Of a DNA stretch of 64,000 nt, positions 26,301 to 38,500 are shown one piece after another (the stretch's first letter is position 1; each line of letters starts with the position of its first letter). The position numbers and the translations under genes were made by a program. This DNA comes from Muscardinus avellanarius (lineage: Eukaryota > Chordata > Mammalia > Rodentia > Gliridae). Below the pieces are notes generated by a model. It was not told the origin of the DNA and did not search any database. It saw only the letters and a program-made list of their open reading frames with translations. Location of the stretch: the NCBI GenBank assembly GCA_963383645.1, contig OY726559.1, positions 126,009,721 to 126,073,720 on the forward strand, written 5' to 3'.

Positions 26301-28154
26301 GAGAAGCATTTTTACCAGATGCCTTCCTTTCAAGACAACAAACCCATTGTTCCCATACCCACTTGATATTTCTTATGCCAAGTTTTGGGTTCACCTCTGC
26401 AATTTCTAACATTCAATATAGTGTGATATTCATTACACAGTGACATTTCTAATAACAAAGTTATAAACTTTAATGGTTTAATAATCATAGGGAGAAGATA
26501 ACAAGTACACTATTGTATTTTTAGATACTTACTAAATAAGCCTTTGAGGAGACAATATGGTATAGCTGTGTCAAAGTTAGAAGGCAATGCATTATATAGC
26601 ATAAGTAAAGCCTTTGTACATCATACATTCATGTATACATGTAGGCAGTACTTGCTTTGCATTCCGAGTACAACCATGAAAATGATCACAAAGGCTGAAA
26701 TCATGCGAGCAGTGGTAATAATCAATGGGAAAAGTTATAATTATTCCACAATCTTTTTTTAGTTAAAACATTATAAATTCTTCATTAGATATAAATGTAT
26801 AAGGAAATGAGACAGTAAAATATTTACTTAACACAATGTAATTCAAAACATTAAAAACAGAATTTTAAAATTTTGAATAAAAAAATAGGGCTGGAAGTAT
26901 AGCTCAGAGGGAGACTGTCCCTGGGTTCCATCCCCAATACCGCAAAAAATAAATAAAAAGAAAGAAAAAAATTTTGAAACTTTATCAAAGTTTCAACAGT
27001 GCTTTTTGCCTTCTTATACAGTTCCTGAGAGGAATCAAGCACCTTTCCTATGCCATGGTGAACTCTAAGTTAGGCTCACCTTCCAGCACTTTATCCTCTA
27101 GGCCTTCTAAGTCATGACACATCTCTAGGAGTTCCTTTAAAATAAAATCGTATGCTAATGTCCCTTCTTTATTTTTCACTTCACAACCATTTTGCTCATT
27201 TAAGTCAACAGGGTAGTTTCACTCCCTCTGTCAGCACATCTAGAGTTTCTTGAACAGAGGGAATGTTAAATATTCCTATTGTACAATCTGCTATTTTTTT
27301 TTCTGTGATTTCATCTAAGTTTGATTCAAAATTTATTTCCAGTAGTATTCTTGTTTCTTAGATTTATGTTACTGTTCCTGGCCAATTGTTCCTTATACCT
27401 CACATGCATACCAAGGACTGAACTTAGGGGCATTCTACCTCCTAGTAACATTCCTAGCCCTTTTTAAAATTTTTTTATTTTGAGACAGAGTTTTGCTAAG
27501 TTGCCCAGGCTAGCCTTGACTCAGTCTCAGTCTCCTGAGTAGCTGGATTACAGGTATATTCAATTACCTCTTTTGATTGTCTACTGTTATAAAATATCAC
27601 ATGGGCTTATCACTGGACAACAAGGAAGCAACACAACTGCAATGCTTTACTTTCTGTACATGAACCCAGTAGAGGTCCACAGTCACCAGTCAGACAGACT
27701 TTGAAAGAAGTAACATGATTGGCCACTGACCAGAATGTGCATCTGTTATTTATGCAGTGATCAGTGGACTGAAGAACCAGCAGTGAAGTCTGTATGCAAT
27801 TACTATTAATATACTTTCATGACTGAAATTTGTGCTTAGAAGAATGTGCAAAAGTAAGAGCTGCCTGTGTGTCAACCCTAGAGCACGGCTAGGTACTGTA
27901 GGACTGCAGGCAGGAACAGAGGTTGTGATGGGGCTACTTGGAAAATTTTCTCAAAGGAGTAAAAAAAATTTTATGAGGAGCGACAAGAAAAAAAGAACAA
28001 TTGCAATCTAGGGAATGAGGGAAACATGTTTATAATAAAGCAAACAGATAAAAAATTAAGTGCATATATTCTACCTAAAAAGAGACCAGGAGTTACAGAG
28101 TGGTCCTCTGAATATGATCCATGGATAAGGAGCACTGGCACAACCTCAGAATAT

Positions 28155-28197
<43 letters not shown>

Positions 28198-31100
28198 TTG
28201 TGGTACTGGGGTGAAACCCAGAGGCCTTCTACCTTCGGGGTATACTCCCAGACCTATTTTATATTTTTATTTGAAACAGGGTCTCACTAAGTTGCTGAGA
28301 GCCTCACTAAGTAGCTGAGGCTGGCTTCGAACCTGTGCGATCCTCCTGTCTCAGCCTCCCAAGCGCGGGGATTACAAGCATGCGCCACCACGCCCGGCTT
28401 CAACCTCAGAATATTTTTAAAATGCAAAGTCCTAGTCCTCAATCCAGACCTATTAAGTCAGATTCTTTAGGAATGATGCTTACAATCTCGATTTTGACAA
28501 GCTCTAAAAGTGATTTTATAAAAACAGATTTTTAAAATTAAGAGTACTATAACAATTAAAAAATACCCCCAAACTCAAGATTTACAAATACTTTTAAAAT
28601 AGTGCTTTGTACTTCCAGGGCTGGGCATAGTGGCACATGCCTGCAATTCCAGTACTTGGGAGGCTGAGACAGGAGGAATGCAAGTTCGAGGCCAGCCTGG
28701 AAGCCTTATAAGAACCTATTTCAAGCCGGGCATGGTGCACATGCTTGTAATCTCAGTACTTGGGAGGCTGAGACAGGAGGATCACGGTTTTCAGACAGCC
28801 TCAGCTACTTAGGCCCTTTGCAACTCACTGAGAACCTGTTTCAAAATAAGGAATAAAAAAAATATCGCTTGGAGGTACAGTGCCCCTGAGTTAGTTCCAT
28901 CCCCAATACCACCCAAAGGGAAAAAAAGAACCTGTTTCAAAATAAAAAAGTGGCTGAGGGTGTAGTTCAGAGGCACCCCCATCAGTGGGTTCAATACCCA
29001 GTATGACATACGTACAAGAGTGCTCCCAAGTCGGAGATATACCTCAGCTGTAGGCACTTGCCTAGCACATGCAGGCCCTGGGTTCTATCCCCCTCTACCT
29101 CCTGCCATACACCAAGACCAAAAATACTCCCATATACACATAGCCATGTCAGAAACAAAATCAAACAAAACAAAAATCCCATAACCATACAACACATGTT
29201 TTTCTACCAGCTGTAACAGAAAACAAATACATTATCCCACCCCATTAAACTGAATAGCCAATAGCCAGGCGTGGTGGCACATGCTTAGAATCACAGTACT
29301 TGGGAGTCTGAGGCAGGAGGATTGCAGATTCAAGAATAACTTCAACAAGTAGTGACATTCACATCAACCTAGTGAGACCCTGTTACAAAATAAAAATAAA
29401 ACAGGGCTGGGGCGTAGCTTAGAGGTAGAATGACCCTGGGTTCCATCCCCAGCAAAACACACCCACACACAGTTCATAAGTGAATAAAATTCACTGAGGA
29501 TAACCAGAAATAGGACAATAATTACTTAGAATTGTTAGAAATATTTCATTCATTCATTTTTTGTGGTACTAAGGACTGAATCCAGAGATATTCTACCTCT
29601 GAGCCACACCCCTAAGCCTATTTTTTTTTTTAAATTTTGAAACAAGGTCTTACTAGGTTGATGAAAGTTGTTGAGGCTGTCCTCAAACCTGCGATCATCC
29701 TGTCTCAACTCAGCCTCCCAAGTACTAGGACTATAGTCTTGTCCCACCAAGCTTGTTAAAAAACACGTCCTTGTTTTTAGTTAATTATGTTGCAGGAAAA
29801 CTAGGGCCCAGAAGATAAGAGACAGTGGCTGGAGATAGGGAAGGAGGTTTCTTATTCACTAGTGAAGGCTCAGCACACAGAGCTTCAGGTTTGAGCCCCA
29901 AATACTGAACGTACAAGCTCTTTAATACATTTGGTTGCCTAATGTTGGGAGGGAAGAAGTAGGTCTAAGATATGTGTTTCCTAGTATAAGCATGATGACA
30001 GAAATGAACCAAACAACTAGTCATTGCATAATTTTAATTTTTTTCATTACTGATGTGTGGGGAACCCCGGGCTGTCTAGGGTGACTCTGCTTTGTTTATG
30101 TCTGAGGGAGACTGTGCTGTTTTATCTCCCAAACTGCCTACGTATTAACATCTAAAGGGAGACTATGAAGAAATTTTATTCTTTTCATTTTGCTTTTAGA
30201 CAGGAGTAGTTTTAAGGACAAAGCTGGAGTTATACTGCCTCAATTATACTGTTAAATAAAAATTATGCCGGGCGTGGTGGCGCACGCTTGTAATCCCCGC
30301 ACTTGGGAGGCGGAGACAGGAGGATCGCGCAGGTTCGAAGCCAGCTGTGCTGGCGTAAGAGACCCTGTTTCAAAAATATAAAATAGGTCTGGGAGTGTAG
30401 CCCAGAGGAAGAAGAGCTTCCAGGAACCCCAGTACCACCAAAAAAAAAAAAAAAAAAAATTTAGGCTGACACTTATGTACAACTAAACAGATATGGAATA
30501 AAAGGCTACAACAAAATATTTCATATCAGTAACTCTACTTTGCAAGTTAAATCTGAAGTAGAAATGGGGGTAAAATAAAAGGAATGTTAATCAGAAAATT
30601 GAAAACAAAAAATTACAGAATTGGAGTATTTACAATTAAATTTAAACATAAATACAAGAGAATTAAAAGAGAACAAACACTACTGAATAGCTTACCAACA
30701 TAAAACGAGCAGTTGGAATGCAATAAACTTTCAGTCCATAAGCGACAAAGTTCACTTTCAGTCAGAGCTTCGACTCCATAACAAGCTTGATATTCTACTT
30801 TTGGTAGTACATAAACTGGAAATTGCTGCAACATAAGATTATACAAAGCCTTATTAGTTAATATTAGTAGCAAATACATTTTCCTACATAGCTTTGTAGC
30901 TTTAAAAATGCTTCCAAAGCTGGGCGTGGTGGCACACGTTTGTAATCCCCACACTTGGGAGACTGAGACAGGAGGATCGTGCAGGTTCGAAGCCAGCCTA
31001 TGCTGGCTTAAGAGGCCCTGTTTCCAAATTTAAAAAAATATAAAATAGGTCTGGAAGTGTAGCCCGGAGGTAGAAGGCCCCTGGGTTCCACCCCCAGTAC

Positions 31101-33714
31101 CACATACACAATAAAATAAAATAAAATAAAATAAAATAAAATAAAATAAAATAGCTTCCAGGTAATCTTATCATTTACTATAGGGTAGGATTCAGGCAGG
31201 AGGTGGATGCATAAAGGGGACCCCTCACCACTACCCCCATCCCCAGTGTAAATCCACACACCTCCCTGAATATGCACACATTTTGCTTCAGAAACTATGA
31301 TCGACAGAATCTATGGAACTTAGCCTATAATACATAATTGACCAAAGATTCAAAGCTTTATGCTGGGAAGCAAAGACTATTATATATACTGATAATTTTC
31401 ACAAGGATTGAAAAGGTAAGAAATTGTTGCCCCTATAAGCATAAAATGATATACATCATCTCTGGGTCAAATACTCTGAAAGTAGCTTATTTTTATCCTA
31501 TGGATGAATGAGCATTAATAACCACATTAACACCTATGGATGCCCTTATCTTCATTAATATAAAAGGCTTTATTCTAGACACTGAGTATCTAACAAATTA
31601 ACCGTTTAGGTGACTAGATTAAGAAAAATGACTCTCTTGGTGGCTTAAAGGAGGATTTGTAAAAATTTTTTACACACATTTGTAGAATAATATAATAGTC
31701 ATATTCATTGTCCTCATGTCATCTCAGCTTTTTCTTTGGTGCTGGGGATGGAACCCAGGGCCTCAAGTATATAGGCAAGCACCCCGCCACCAAGATGTAC
31801 CCACAGGAATTCGACTCTTAGCAGAACTCTATTTCCAGCTGCAGAAGAAGAAACACTTACTGTAAGGCACTTACTCAAAGTGATATGGCTAGTGGGCACT
31901 GTTGAAACTATACTAAGAGACTGCATTTATGGACATATTAAAAAATATTTCACCAATGTTTCTGAATTTCTGACTTTTATGAAGTGGCTAAGTTAGTGGC
32001 CTTAGCACAATAATGGTAGTAAAGAACAATTGAATACAGTAAATTTCTGTGACCAACATGATCAAACACATAATTACATATGATTACCTTTGAATTTTGT
32101 AAAATTTATTTTTTTAATTATTATTTTATTTATATGTAGAACATACTGAAAATGGTATACATTCAGGAGGTGCTTGGTGCTCTCTCTCCCACCCTGCTCC
32201 CCTCCCCCTCCCAACAATGAGTGTCCAGGTTAACTATGCTATATTCATACTTTTATACATATTCGGATGTAGTTCCTCCATTAATCAACCTCAGCCTTCT
32301 TCCTCTCCTTTCTTTCCAATCTAGCTTTGCTGAGGTTTCCCCTCCATTATCTGGAGTCCCTCTGGTATCCCCAGTGCTCCCTAGTTTGGGCATATTAGAG
32401 AAAACATATGTCCCTTCTCTTTCTGTGCTTGGCTGATCTCACTTAACATAATGTTCTCCAGATCTTTCCATCTTCTTGCAAATGCCATGATTTTGTTTTT
32501 CTTCCTAGCCACCACTCTGATAGAGGACTAATATCCAGAATATACAAAGAGCTCAAAAGACTACATTAGCAAAACAAATAACCCAATCAAGAAATGGGCA
32601 ACTGAACTGAACAGACACTTCACAAAAGAAGAGATAAAAATGGCCAATAGATACACGAAAAGTTGTTCAACATCATTAGCCATTAGGGAGATGCAAATCA
32701 AAACTGTGCTGAGATTCCATCTAACCCCAATCAGAGTGGCAAGCATAAAGAAATCAAATAACAACAAATGCTGGCGAGGATGTAGGGAAAGAGGAACTCT
32801 TTTACACTGTTTGTGGGAGTGTAAACTAGTTCAGCTGCTATGGAGATCAGTGTGGAAATTCCACAGAAAACTGGGAATAGATCCACCATATGATCCAGCT
32901 ATACCAGTCCTGGGTATTTGACCAAAGGGGTTGAAATCAAAGAACTACAGTAACATATGCATACTCATGTTCATAGCAGCACAATTTGTAACAGCCAAAA
33001 TATGGAACCAACCCAGGTCTCCATCAAGAGATAAATGGATTGCAAAATTATGAGAAATACATACAATGGAATTTTTTCAGCTATAAAGAAGAACAAAATC
33101 ATGAACTTTGTAAAATTTAAAGCAGTGATTACTAAATGTAATCTGTATGTGAACAGCCTAGTGATCTTGTTAAAATGTACAATCTAGGGTGGTGTCCAAG
33201 GTTTTGCAGTTTTAGAAAGGTATTGCTCCAAAGACCATACTTTGAGTAGTAAGGCCCTTAAAGTATCTTATTTTAGAAAAATGTAAATTGTGATTAGGAA
33301 AACTTTATTAAAAGAACTCAAGGCCCAAAGGATTAAGAAATTTGTTCAAAACAAAAAGCTATGGCAGAATTGAAAATAATTGCCAAAAAAATCTCCTTTC
33401 TGAATTATGACTGGACATCAGAGTCAATTCTATATTTTAAGTTGTAAATTTAAAAATACATGCTTTTTTTTTAGAAAGCATTTATTAGTATATATGCTTA
33501 TATATATTTATTTTTCTTTTTTTCTTTTGGTGGTACTGGAGATGGAACCCAGGGGCCTTCTACCTCCGGGCTACATTCCCAGACCTATTTTATATTTTTT
33601 ATTTGGAAACAGGGTCTCTTAAGCCAGTGGAGGCTGGCTTCGAACCTGCATGATCCTCCTGTCTCAGCCTCCCAAGCACGGGGATTACAAGCATGCGCCA
33701 CCACGCCCGGTAGC

Positions 33715-33745
<31 letters not shown>

Positions 33746-35527
33746 TGTATGTATGTATATACACACCCACACTTATTTTGGGGGACTTTCTTTGATAAGA
33801 CTATCATATCTACAAAACTGAGTCCTATATTTGGTTTTAATTTCTATACGTATTCTACTGCCATCTCCAGGAAGCCATGGCAAAGAAAGGCCCAAATATT
33901 TTGTTTCCATTTAACTCCAAAATTAAAGTCAAAACTTATAAGCAAGGTTGTTCTACAGCAAAAATTAAATTCACTATTTCCTTTGATAGGTGGCTCCTAT
34001 TCTATTCTCCCCAAGTGCAAGCTTTTCTTGTTCTATTTTCACACAGGACTGTACATACATTCCTAAGTAGATATTTCATAGCTAGTATTTTCTCATCAAT
34101 ACCAATAAGTGCTTTCTATTCTTCCCAAATTTGCACCTTCAAGATTCTATTTTCTGGCCCTAGAATGCCAATGTACAATGTAATTGGGGGGGGGGGGCTG
34201 AGGTTGAACCCAGAGCATTCTAACTTTGAGCTACACCCCCAGCCCTATTTTATTCTGAAACAGGGTCTCACTAAGTGGTGGAGGGCCTCACTAAATTGCA
34301 GAGGCTGGCTGCAAACCTGTGATCCTCATGTCTTAGCCTCTCAAGTATTGGAATTACAAGTATATGACACCATGCCTGGCTCAGTATAAATTTTAAACAA
34401 ATGGATCTAAAAATTGTAACCATTTTAGAGTACAGTACTTAGAATATGTGATTAACTCTGACAGTAAGAGTATCAAACAGTTTAAAGTTACTGGGTCTGG
34501 ATTTCATAGTTATATAGAGAACTCAGTAAATCCCAGCTTTATTTTCTGGTCCAAATTAGCGTCTTCATTTCATTCCATCTTCCGAAACTAGCTACTATTT
34601 AAGTTCTCTGAAATGCAGTTCTTATTTAGCAGAGTTTTGATGAAGAAATATACATGATACTGGGAACTAAAATCTCCATTTCCAGAACTGAAGAGTCAAA
34701 AGAACAAAGTGTTGGGAATGTAACTCAGTGGCACTGCACTTGCCACCATGGGTGAGAGACCCTGAGATCTATCTCTAGTCCCCCAAACATTTCATGCAAA
34801 ACCATATGATTTTTGAAACTGTAAGTTTGAACCAATGATGAAAACTAAATTATGAGAATTGAAAAGTTAATATTTACTTGCCATCTTCCCTCTACTTAAC
34901 AAGAAAACTATGAAGCAAAAGTTCTACCAAGTCCACTGTATTCTAATGGATAAAGCATACATCCTAGATCTGGCTTTGGTCTTTTGCATGCAAGTCAGTC
35001 CCTCAAATTGTTATCATTAGTTGTGTGGGAAGATTAGCATTTTTCCTTTTTTTCCAAAACCCTAGTTATTCTTTAAAGTCTAACACAAATTCTTTATTCA
35101 TCTCATCCGTATCCCAAAACATGCTGACATTCTAAGTGGTCGATGGCGATTTTTATTGGGTGATGGTTTAGATAACAAGATATTAAAACTTAAAAACATT
35201 TATTGGTGCATTGTAGTCATTTATTGTAACAGAGCACAAGATGTTAGAGGCATACATGCACACATCACTCATTTAGCCCTTCCCCAACTCCCTACCCCAT
35301 CCCTCCTTCTCAAATGTTTGGCTTAGTCATTGACTTTGATGTTTGTGAATGTACATCATGTACATTAGCGAATTTCCCTCTTTCTTCCTTCCATCCCCCT
35401 CAGTTAGGTCACCCTAGCTTCCACATATTAGATAAGTATATTCTAACAAATATACACAACAAAAAATTTTTTAAGAAAAAGTAAAGATACTTTAATACTA
35501 TAAATACTCAATTATAATATAGAAGCT

Positions 35528-35558
<31 letters not shown>

Positions 35559-38500
35559 TTTTTACAAAATTCAGTAGTCACATAAAAAGTACAAGCTAAT
35601 CTGAGAGAAATCCAAATATCAAATATAGAAAACTTTTGGGCATGATGACACATGCCTGTAATCACAGTACTTGGGAGACTGTGAAAGCAAGATCATAAGT
35701 TTGAGGCCAGTCTCAGCAACCTGGTGAAACCCTAAGCAACTTAGTGAGACTCTGTTTCAAAATAAAAAATGGGCTGGAGTGTAATTTGAAGGCAGAATGC
35801 ACCTAGGCTCAATCCCCAATACCAAAAGAAAATTTAGAAAACTGATAAAAGAAATAATTTCTCAAATTATAACTTCCTTTCTTTTTCTTTTTCTTTTTTT
35901 GGTGGTACTGGGGTTCCTGGAAGCCCTTCTACCTCTGGGCTACACTCCCAGACCTATTTTATTCTTTTTTATTTTTGGAAACAGGGTCTCTTAAGCCAGC
36001 ACAGCTGGCTTCGAACCTGCACGATACTCCTGTCTCTGTCTCCCAAGTGCGGGGAATACAAGTGTGTGCCACCACGCCTGGTTATAGCTTATTTTTTAAA
36101 CCAAGAAAAATGTTTATATCAAACCTCAAAAGAAAAATGGTGGGAGGAGAAGAGATTTGGCTTAACAATCCTGAAAACATTACAAATGTGTTCTAGCTGG
36201 GTGTGGTGACGCACGCATGTAATCCCCGCGCTTGGGAGGCGGAGACAGGAGGATCTCGCAGGTTCGAAGCCAGCCACGCTGGCTTAAGAGACCCTGTTTC
36301 CAAAAAATATATATATAAAATAGGTCTGGGAGTGTAGCCCGGAGGTAGAAAGGCTTCCAGGAACCCCAGTACCACCAAAAAAAAAAAAAAAAAATGTGTT
36401 CTAATGTTCATATTTCTAAAACAAATCAGGAAGAGCCCCAAAGTAAGACAAAGGGATTTGTCTATCATAATGGAAATACAAATTCACAGAGAAAATAGAA
36501 ATGAATGTGCCAATCTAGGTAAAATCTCTGATGGTGTAGTTTTTTATAGTTTGTAAGTTCCATGCAAAGACATTACTGACATTAATGACTATTATATAAT
36601 CATTAAAGACCTACTTTTATTAAATTGGCCCCAATATTTTACTAAAATAAGTTTCTCTTGCAAATACTGTAAGAGTAATCAACAATTTAAAATTAAACTT
36701 CACAACAACGCATATTAAATATTAACTCATTATCCACCTATGCTACGACATCTTAACTTTCTAATAACTACTTACTCTTCTGATTTTCTTCCGCTTTTTA
36801 GAGCGAGGTCTTGTCTCAATCCTCTGGACACTGCAACGCACAAGTAACAACAAGTCTTGCAGGCTGAATAGCTTATAAACAAAATTTCCTTCTTGAGGAG
36901 CTACATATTCAGATGTATCTTCAACATAGTCCTGAAGTTCATATGGCAATCCTTTATAAAAAGTTTAAAAAGTAATGTTATTCCTAATCTAAGCACAGCT
37001 GAAAAGTACATTTGCACTTATTTAAACAAAATTATTAAAAACCTACAGTCCTACATGAAGTATAAACATAAGATTGATCAATGTTTATGATTATTTTTGA
37101 TACATTCCCCTTCATCAGTTTGGCAAACCACATCACCTATCGCCATAAACCTAAGTTATAAAAACCCAGACGTGTATAGGTACATCTCTGAAGAGGGTAT
37201 TCTGAAACCTAAAATGCTAATTGAGACACTGATGAATAGGTAAACACTACAAAACAGGCTAAAACAGAGAATATGAAAGAATGAGGGAGAAAAAGCTAAG
37301 AAAACAGGACAGGTAAAACACTAAGTTTTTTATAAACACTTACGTCCTTTTGGCTTCTGAAATGCAGAAGGCCATGCAGATTTTGGCCAGCTAGGAGCAT
37401 CTGAAGGAGCAGAGGGTTGCTCAGAAACAAGCAGCTGCTTAGAATTTTCTAAATTCATTGAGGGTAATTCTGGTACTTTTTTGGAAATTGGTTTTAAGAG
37501 TTCATCTTGCATTTTTAAAATTTCTCCAACTGGATCAAATTTTTTATATACTCGTTTGATTGGTTTTTTCAGGACACAAGACTCCTCAGGACTACAAGCA
37601 GTAGTAGTCTGGTTTCCTATAGAAGCCTCTTCTGAGGGAGTATTTGGAGTTGCTGGTTTAGAACTTAAACTTGAAGCCACCACAGTGGCCTTTCCATTGG
37701 GACTATCTTTATGCTCTATATCGATGATTAGACAGTCCTCATCTGTGTCACTGCTGCAAGGGACTGCCTTTTCAGTTTTAGCTACGTCTGGTGCAGGAGG
37801 CTTTTCCTTTGAAGTGTCTACGCTCTCAAGAACATCTGGTCTTTCATCATCGGCATGTACCACATCTGTAGCCATATCATTTCCACTAGTGTTTTCAATT
37901 TCCTTAGAACTTTCTAACTGTAAAGCATCAGCTGTTTTCAAGTCATTATCCTGCATCACAGTCTTTTCAGAACTGGATACCTTCTCACTACTTGGTACAA
38001 GTCCCTGGTCATCCTTATTTTTGCACTCTTCAGAGCCACTTTCCATGCCAGTGACCAGCTGTTTCTCCTTTTGTAATTGTTTCATCAGAATCTGAGACAA
38101 ACTACTAGAATTAGCAGAAACGTCTGTTACAGTCGGTGCCACCAATGTAGCTGCTGCTTTGGGGGCTGCAAGAGTATCTGTCATGATGGGTACTGTGGAA
38201 ATATTCTCTGGACTTGGTGATTTTGATGGTTCAGTGGTGGTTACTCCAAAAGTTTCAAGTTCTGTGACATCATCATCAAAATCCAGGTCCAAATTTTCAT
38301 GAGTCTCAATTTTTCGGCACTCATTAACTTCACCGGAAGTCTTGAAAGAAAATATATTGGCAAATTATTAGTAAAAATGTTATACCATGCCTCACCTATT
38401 TCTTAATGTCCCTATCTCTTACATACATAGTTCATCTTTTTAAAATACAAAGAAAAGTCTAATGGCTCTAAAAGCCTCTTGTTTAAAAGAGGACAACAAG

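Noticed and set aside
33877..34389. 170-codon open frame on the plus strand
   Set aside because: The second half is translated antisense SINE and the first half matches nothing and lacks splice support.
37481..38095. 204-codon open frame on the plus strand
   Set aside because: It lies antisense to the large ICE2 coding exon and reflects that exon's composition; no family match.
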